DNA of 64,000 bases from assembly GCA_028293125.1 (NCBI GenBank), contig JAQGPJ010000051.1, positions 1-64,000 on the forward strand, in the 5' to 3' direction. Of the stretch, positions 60,763-64,000 are shown piece by piece (within the stretch, counting starts at the first letter, position 1; every line of letters begins with the position of its first letter). The DNA comes from Verrucomicrobiales bacterium. Lineage in GTDB: Bacteria; Verrucomicrobiota; Verrucomicrobiia; Verrucomicrobiales; V1-33. Made by a program: the position numbers and the translations under genes. Below the pieces are notes generated by a model. It worked only from the letters and a program-made list of their open reading frames with translations, made no database searches and was not told where the DNA came from.

Positions 60763-61587
60763 TCAAGTCTCCGCTTCTTTGGATATCTCCCAGACGCGCT
60801 GCACAAACTGCGCGTGCACGCGGGTCCGCAGGGCAAAATCAAACTCCGACGGGGTTTCGAAGGTCAGCGTGCTCCCTGCCCCGGCCCGGTAAAGGGCCAC
60901 CGCTTCCGGCAGATTTGCAATCATCGCAATGCGGCGGCGCTGAATGACCCCGTTGGCGGCACGGCGGCCTTCGATCACCTTCCGTGTATCCCGGGGGATC
61001 ATGCAGGAGCAGCGCTCCAGGAGCCCGTCCGCGAGCCGTATTTGGGGATCGCGGTTCAACTCATAGCAATAAAGCCCCTGGGCATCATAATCCTCATGCA
61101 GGCAAACGGCATAACGGGGCCGCAGCCCGCGCACCGCCTCCTGCCACGCCATCATATGCGGGTGCGTGACGCTGTCGAAAAGTCGGTTCAGATCATGTCC
61201 GCCCTCATCCCCCCGGGTGTTGAGAAGAATGCCCGCCGGATTGAAGAGGGGAAAAATGGCCAGATCCGCGTCCCGCAGCTCCTCGGCTCTTGCCTCCGCC
61301 CAGACCAGCAGTCCCTGCACCGCCGCCGGCTCATCGCCATGGACTCCGGCGCAGAAGTAGACCGGACGGTCCGTCATGCGTCGGGATTTCAGAAACAGCA
61401 CCGGACCGCCCGCGGTCGGGTGGATGGTCTCCACCCTCATCAGCGCCCTCCGGGCCACGGCTTTCCACCGCCGCGTGATCTCCACCACGTCATGCGCCCG
61501 GTGCCGCCGCAGCCAGGCGTTGTCCAGCTCCGGCATCCAAAGGAATGAGGGAGCGGATGACGCGGACTTGGCGGACACGGCGGTCAA
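60763..61587 (-). CDS. M14-family murein peptide amidase-like protein (MpaA-like)
   Basis: 274 aa, cytoplasmic (no signal). Zinc carboxypeptidase landmarks: H-x-x-E in VHGDEPAAVQG, NPAGILLNTRG, the substrate-binding NR in GHDLNRLF, the second zinc His in VCLHEDYDAQG and the catalytic Glu in TFETPSEFDF. MpaA cuts the gamma-D-Glu-DAP bond of murein tripeptide. The gene starts 10 bp after the Mpl stop, on the same strand, and Mpl uses the same tripeptide, which supports this over other M14 roles (succinylglutamate desuccinylase/aspartoacylase-like). The two genes appear to form a recycling operon. Confidence 0.8.
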   Translation of the reverse strand: MTAVSAKSASSAPSFLWMPELDNAWLRRHRAHDVVEITRRWKAVARRALMRVETIHPTAGGPVLFLKSRRMTDRPVYFCAGVHGDEPAAVQGLLVWAEARAEELRDADLAIFPLFNPAGILLNTRGDEGGHDLNRLFDSVTHPHMMAWQEAVRGLRPRYAVCLHEDYDAQGLYCYELNRDPQIRLADGLLERCSCMIPRDTRKVIEGRRAANGVIQRRRIAMIANLPEAVALYRAGAGSTLTFETPSEFDFALRTRVHAQFVQRVWEISKEAET

Positions 61588-61597
61588 GTGGAATCAA

Positions 61598-63010
61598 TCA
61601 GGCGGCGGCCTGCAGGCTTTTCAGAGCCTCCAGCAGCTTGTCGTGGATACCGCCAAAACCGCCATTGCTGAAGACCACAATGCAGTCTCCGGGCTGCACG
61701 AGGGAGATGGCGCGGGCCACGATTTTGTCCACGTCCTCCTCCAGCCACACGCTGCGGCCCATGGTGCGGACCGTGTCCAGCAGCTGGTCCATGTCCAGCC
61801 GGTCATCCTCCGGGATCTTGTGGGGATCCGCCACCGGAGCCAGAATCACCATCTCACTGGCTCCCAGAGCCAATGCCAGCTCATTCTGAAACACTTTCCG
61901 CCGAGTGGTGTTGGAGCGCGGCTCAAAGATCGCCAGCATTCTGCCGCCCTCACCCAGATACCGCCGCTTCAGAGCGATGGCGGTTTCCCGGATGGCGGTG
62001 GGGTGATGCCCGAAATCATCGACGACCTTCACGCCGTTCACCTCCCCGCGCAGATCCTGACGCCGGGCCACGCCTTTGAAGGCCGCCAGCGCCTCCGCTA
62101 TCCGATCCGGCGGCATGCCCGCGAACTCCGCATTGCACACCGCCATGGCGGCGTTGCGCACATTGTATTCCCCGTTCAGGGGCACGGTGTAATGGTGGGC
62201 ATTGAGAGTGAATTCCGTGCTGTCCTCCCCATAGACCACATCCGTGATCCGCCGGTCATTGTCCGGGCCGAAGCCCACCCGCACCACGGGGGCGGGCGCA
62301 TTGGCCACCACATCCAGACAGTTCGGATCGTCGCCGTTGGCAAAAATGACGCCGTTGCGCGGCACCAGCCGGAGCATGAGCCGGAAGCTCTTTTTGATGG
62401 CCTCCAGGTTTTCGAAAATATCAGCGTGGTCGAACTCGATGTTGTTGATGATGACCGCCTCCGGCAGGTAGTGCAGGAACTTCGAGCGCTTGTCGAAGAA
62501 CGCGGTGTCATACTCATCACCCTCCAGCACGAAGAACTCCCCGTCGGTGAATTTGGCACCGCCGTCGAAGTTCCGCGGCACGCCGCCGATCAGATAGCTG
62601 GGCTCCTTCCCGCCCTTGTGCAGGATCCAGGTAAGCAGCGAGGTCGTGGTCGTTTTGCCGTGGGTGCCGGTGACCACGAAGTTCCGCCGCCCGCGCAGGA
62701 AGTGCTCCTTGAGCACCTCCGGCATGGAGACGTAGCGCAGCTTGCGGTTCAGCACCTCCTCCACCTCCTCGTTGCCGCGGGAGATGGCGTTGCCCACCAC
62801 AATGACATCCGCCTCCTCCGGGATATTGCCTGCCCGGTAGCCGCGCTCCAGTCTGATGCCGCGGTTTTCCAGAAAGGTGGAGATGGGCGGATACACCGCA
62901 CTGTCACTGCCCGTGATTTTAAACCCCTTCTCCTTCATGGCCGCCGCCACGGCCCCCATGGCAGTGCCGCAGATGCCGATGAAATGAAAGTGGTTCTGTT
63001 TTTCTGACAT
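61598..63010 (-). CDS. mpl: UDP-N-acetylmuramate tripeptide ligase (Mpl)
   Basis: 470 aa from ATG 63010, which starts right before the Rossmann motif (HFHFIGICGTAMGAVAAAM); longer upstream frames lack family similarity. It joins L-Ala-gamma-D-Glu-meso-DAP recycled from the wall to UDP-MurNAc. Mur-ligase marks: ATP loop VTGTHGKTTTTSLL, metal and catalytic residues in FVLEGDEYDTAFFDKRSKF, IINNIEFDHADIF, and the ADP-binding VDDFGHHPTAIRETA, FEPRSNT and PGDCIVVFSNGGFGGIH. The EGDEYDTAFFDKRSKF and FGHHPTA forms separate Mpl from MurC. The MpaA-like gene is directly downstream. Confidence 0.95.
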   Translation of the reverse strand: MSEKQNHFHFIGICGTAMGAVAAAMKEKGFKITGSDSAVYPPISTFLENRGIRLERGYRAGNIPEEADVIVVGNAISRGNEEVEEVLNRKLRYVSMPEVLKEHFLRGRRNFVVTGTHGKTTTTSLLTWILHKGGKEPSYLIGGVPRNFDGGAKFTDGEFFVLEGDEYDTAFFDKRSKFLHYLPEAVIINNIEFDHADIFENLEAIKKSFRLMLRLVPRNGVIFANGDDPNCLDVVANAPAPVVRVGFGPDNDRRITDVVYGEDSTEFTLNAHHYTVPLNGEYNVRNAAMAVCNAEFAGMPPDRIAEALAAFKGVARRQDLRGEVNGVKVVDDFGHHPTAIRETAIALKRRYLGEGGRMLAIFEPRSNTTRRKVFQNELALALGASEMVILAPVADPHKIPEDDRLDMDQLLDTVRTMGRSVWLEEDVDKIVARAISLVQPGDCIVVFSNGGFGGIHDKLLEALKSLQAAA

Positions 63011-63152
63011 GATTTCGGGCTCCAAAAGACCGGTCGCATAATCCTGCCCTGCGGCGGAAGCAAGCTGAAGGATGGGCGAATCCGGAGGTTTGTGCATGGC
63101 GTTCATCGGTGAATGCAGCCTGCAACGACAAAAACCAGTTCCGGGAAACCGT

Positions 63153-63202
63153 TTTTCCATACTGGAAAAGAAGGTTGCGTGAAAAGGCCGCCACGCTAGA
63201 CT
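63153..63202 (+). promoter_or_regulatory. Sigma-70-like promoter with adjacent operator palindrome for the pyrophosphatase gene
   Basis: TTGCGT at 63175-63180 and TAGACT at 63197-63202 are spaced by 16 bp, close to a housekeeping promoter, about 52 bp before the ATG at 63254. Directly upstream, TTTTCCA-tac-TGGAAAA at 63153-63169 is a 17-bp interrupted palindrome, a likely binding site. Its location suggests control of the ion pump or of the divergent mpl gene. Confidence 0.5.
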
Positions 63203-63253
63203 CGCGCTCCCCGTCCGGGACCACTTTCTAATTAAAACCTGAGTCTCACACCC

Positions 63254-64000
63254 ATGTCCGCGTTCATCGCCACCTCTCCATTCCTGCTGGCAAACGGTAT
63301 CAATCTGGCCCTGATTCTGGGGGCCTTCGGACTGGTGGTGGCCATATGGCTGATGGTGCGGATCAAAAACACCGACGCCGGCAACGAGCGCATGGCGGAG
63401 GTCGCCGGTGCTATCCAGGAGGGGGCCAACGCCTATTTGAAACGCCAGTTGGTGGCCGTGGGCGGCATCGCCATCGTCATCACCATTCTGCTGGTGGTGT
63501 GGAAGCAGAGCGCGGCCGTTCCTGTGGGATTTGTCATTGGTGCGGTCTGCTCGCTGATTGCCGGCTTCATCGGCATGCGAGTGGCGGTGCTGGCCAATGT
63601 GCGCACCACCCAGGCGGCGGTGGAAAGCGAGCCCAAAGCCCTGCGGGTGGCCTTCAACGGCGGGGCGGTCACCGGTTTGCTGGTGGTGGGTCTGGCGCTG
63701 CTGAGCGTGGGCATTTTCTTCAACGTCATGCGCGGCCAGGGGACGGAGAAGGCGGTGGACTGCCTGATCGGCCTGGCGCTGGGCTCCAGCCTTATCTCCG
63801 TCTTCGCCCGTCTGGGCGGCGGCATCTACACCAAAGCCGCCGACGTGGGCGCGGACCTCGTGGGCAAGGTGGAGTCCAACCTCAACGAGGACGATCCCCG
63901 CAACCCCGCCACCATCGCCGACAATGTGGGTGACAATGTAGGCGACTGCGCGGGCATGGCCGCTGACGTGTTTGAAACCTATGCTGTCAGCCTCATCGGA
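63254..64000 (+). CDS. hppA: Membrane-bound proton/sodium-translocating pyrophosphatase (partial)
   Basis: The first 249 codons are in the window; the gene runs past the right edge. This pump couples pyrophosphate hydrolysis to H+ or Na+ export. The N-terminal helices ([20 protein letters not shown]) lead to the conserved block [17 protein letters not shown], then [13 protein letters not shown], and the pyrophosphate-binding acidic loop [20 protein letters not shown] with [25 protein letters not shown]. The K+-dependence residue lies beyond the window edge, so the ion and K+ class cannot be told. No ribosome site is seen before the ATG. Confidence 0.96.
   Translation, partial: MSAFIATSPFLLANGINLALILGAFGLVVAIWLMVRIKNTDAGNERMAEVAGAIQEGANAYLKRQLVAVGGIAIVITILLVVWKQSAAVPVGFVIGAVCSLIAGFIGMRVAVLANVRTTQAAVESEPKALRVAFNGGAVTGLLVVGLALLSVGIFFNVMRGQGTEKAVDCLIGLALGSSLISVFARLGGGIYTKAADVGADLVGKVESNLNEDDPRNPATIADNVGDNVGDCAGMAADVFETYAVSLIG

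Overview
The window reads as chromosome of a GC-rich member of the Verrucomicrobiota (Verrucomicrobiae-like). The support is the gene content, not any single marker: a large PVC-type heme-binding CxxCH protein, a PEP-CTERM protein, secreted Ig-like, delta-60 and CotH/lamin-tail proteins with Asp-rich linkers, a two-component propeller kinase, and an expanded family of alpha-helical repeat proteins. Most starts lack a clear Shine-Dalgarno sequence. No rRNA, tRNA or CRISPR array was seen.

Layout. 1-5.7 kb: an extracytoplasmic redox cassette (end of a DUF3570-like barrel, ApbE flavin transferase, TlpA-like thioredoxin, DUF4266 lipoprotein, Ig-repeat protein carrying a D-x-x-S-G-A-T motif), then a P1B metal ATPase. 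5.9-9.5 kb: a hybrid-propeller histidine kinase and its NarL-type regulator. 9.7-22.8 kb: large secreted proteins (PEP-CTERM protein and its non-PEP relative, a ceramidase/cytochrome c giant, a CotH protein), with a 427-bp inverted-repeat element at 13.4 kb.

22.8-32.4 kb is the accessory part: an integrase fragment, three copies of a 'GRPxWWGGG' helical-repeat gene (one intact, one chimeric, one with an in-frame amber), a delta-60 protein, and a phage-like replication module (winged-helix initiator plus DnaB helicase) whose initiator gene contains an origin-like repeat block. No capsid or tail genes are present.

32.5-41.2 kb: glycosidase-like proteins (secreted propeller, GH130-type), small zinc and membrane proteins, an SDR, a pair of anchored helical-repeat proteins and a YycJ-like hydrolase. 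41.4-49.8 kb: a leftward metal-efflux cluster (Cys/His-rich protein, TolC, membrane fusion protein, RND pump, NHL protein, periplasmic metal-binding protein), with a solitary MNT nucleotidyltransferase inserted antisense between adaptor and pump. 49.9-56.6 kb: secreted proteins and a serine hydrolase. 56.6-58.4 kb: an ECF42-type sigma factor with its YCII/DGPF partner. 58.6-64 kb: housekeeping genes, namely acetyl-CoA synthetase, an MpaA-like carboxypeptidase next to Mpl (murein tripeptide recycling), and the start of a membrane pyrophosphatase.

The most interesting points are the possible flavinylation target next to ApbE, the lambda-like origin architecture in the replication module, the WWGGG gene family around it, and the repeat element at 13.4 kb. 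All functional statements come from reading motifs; no database search was run.
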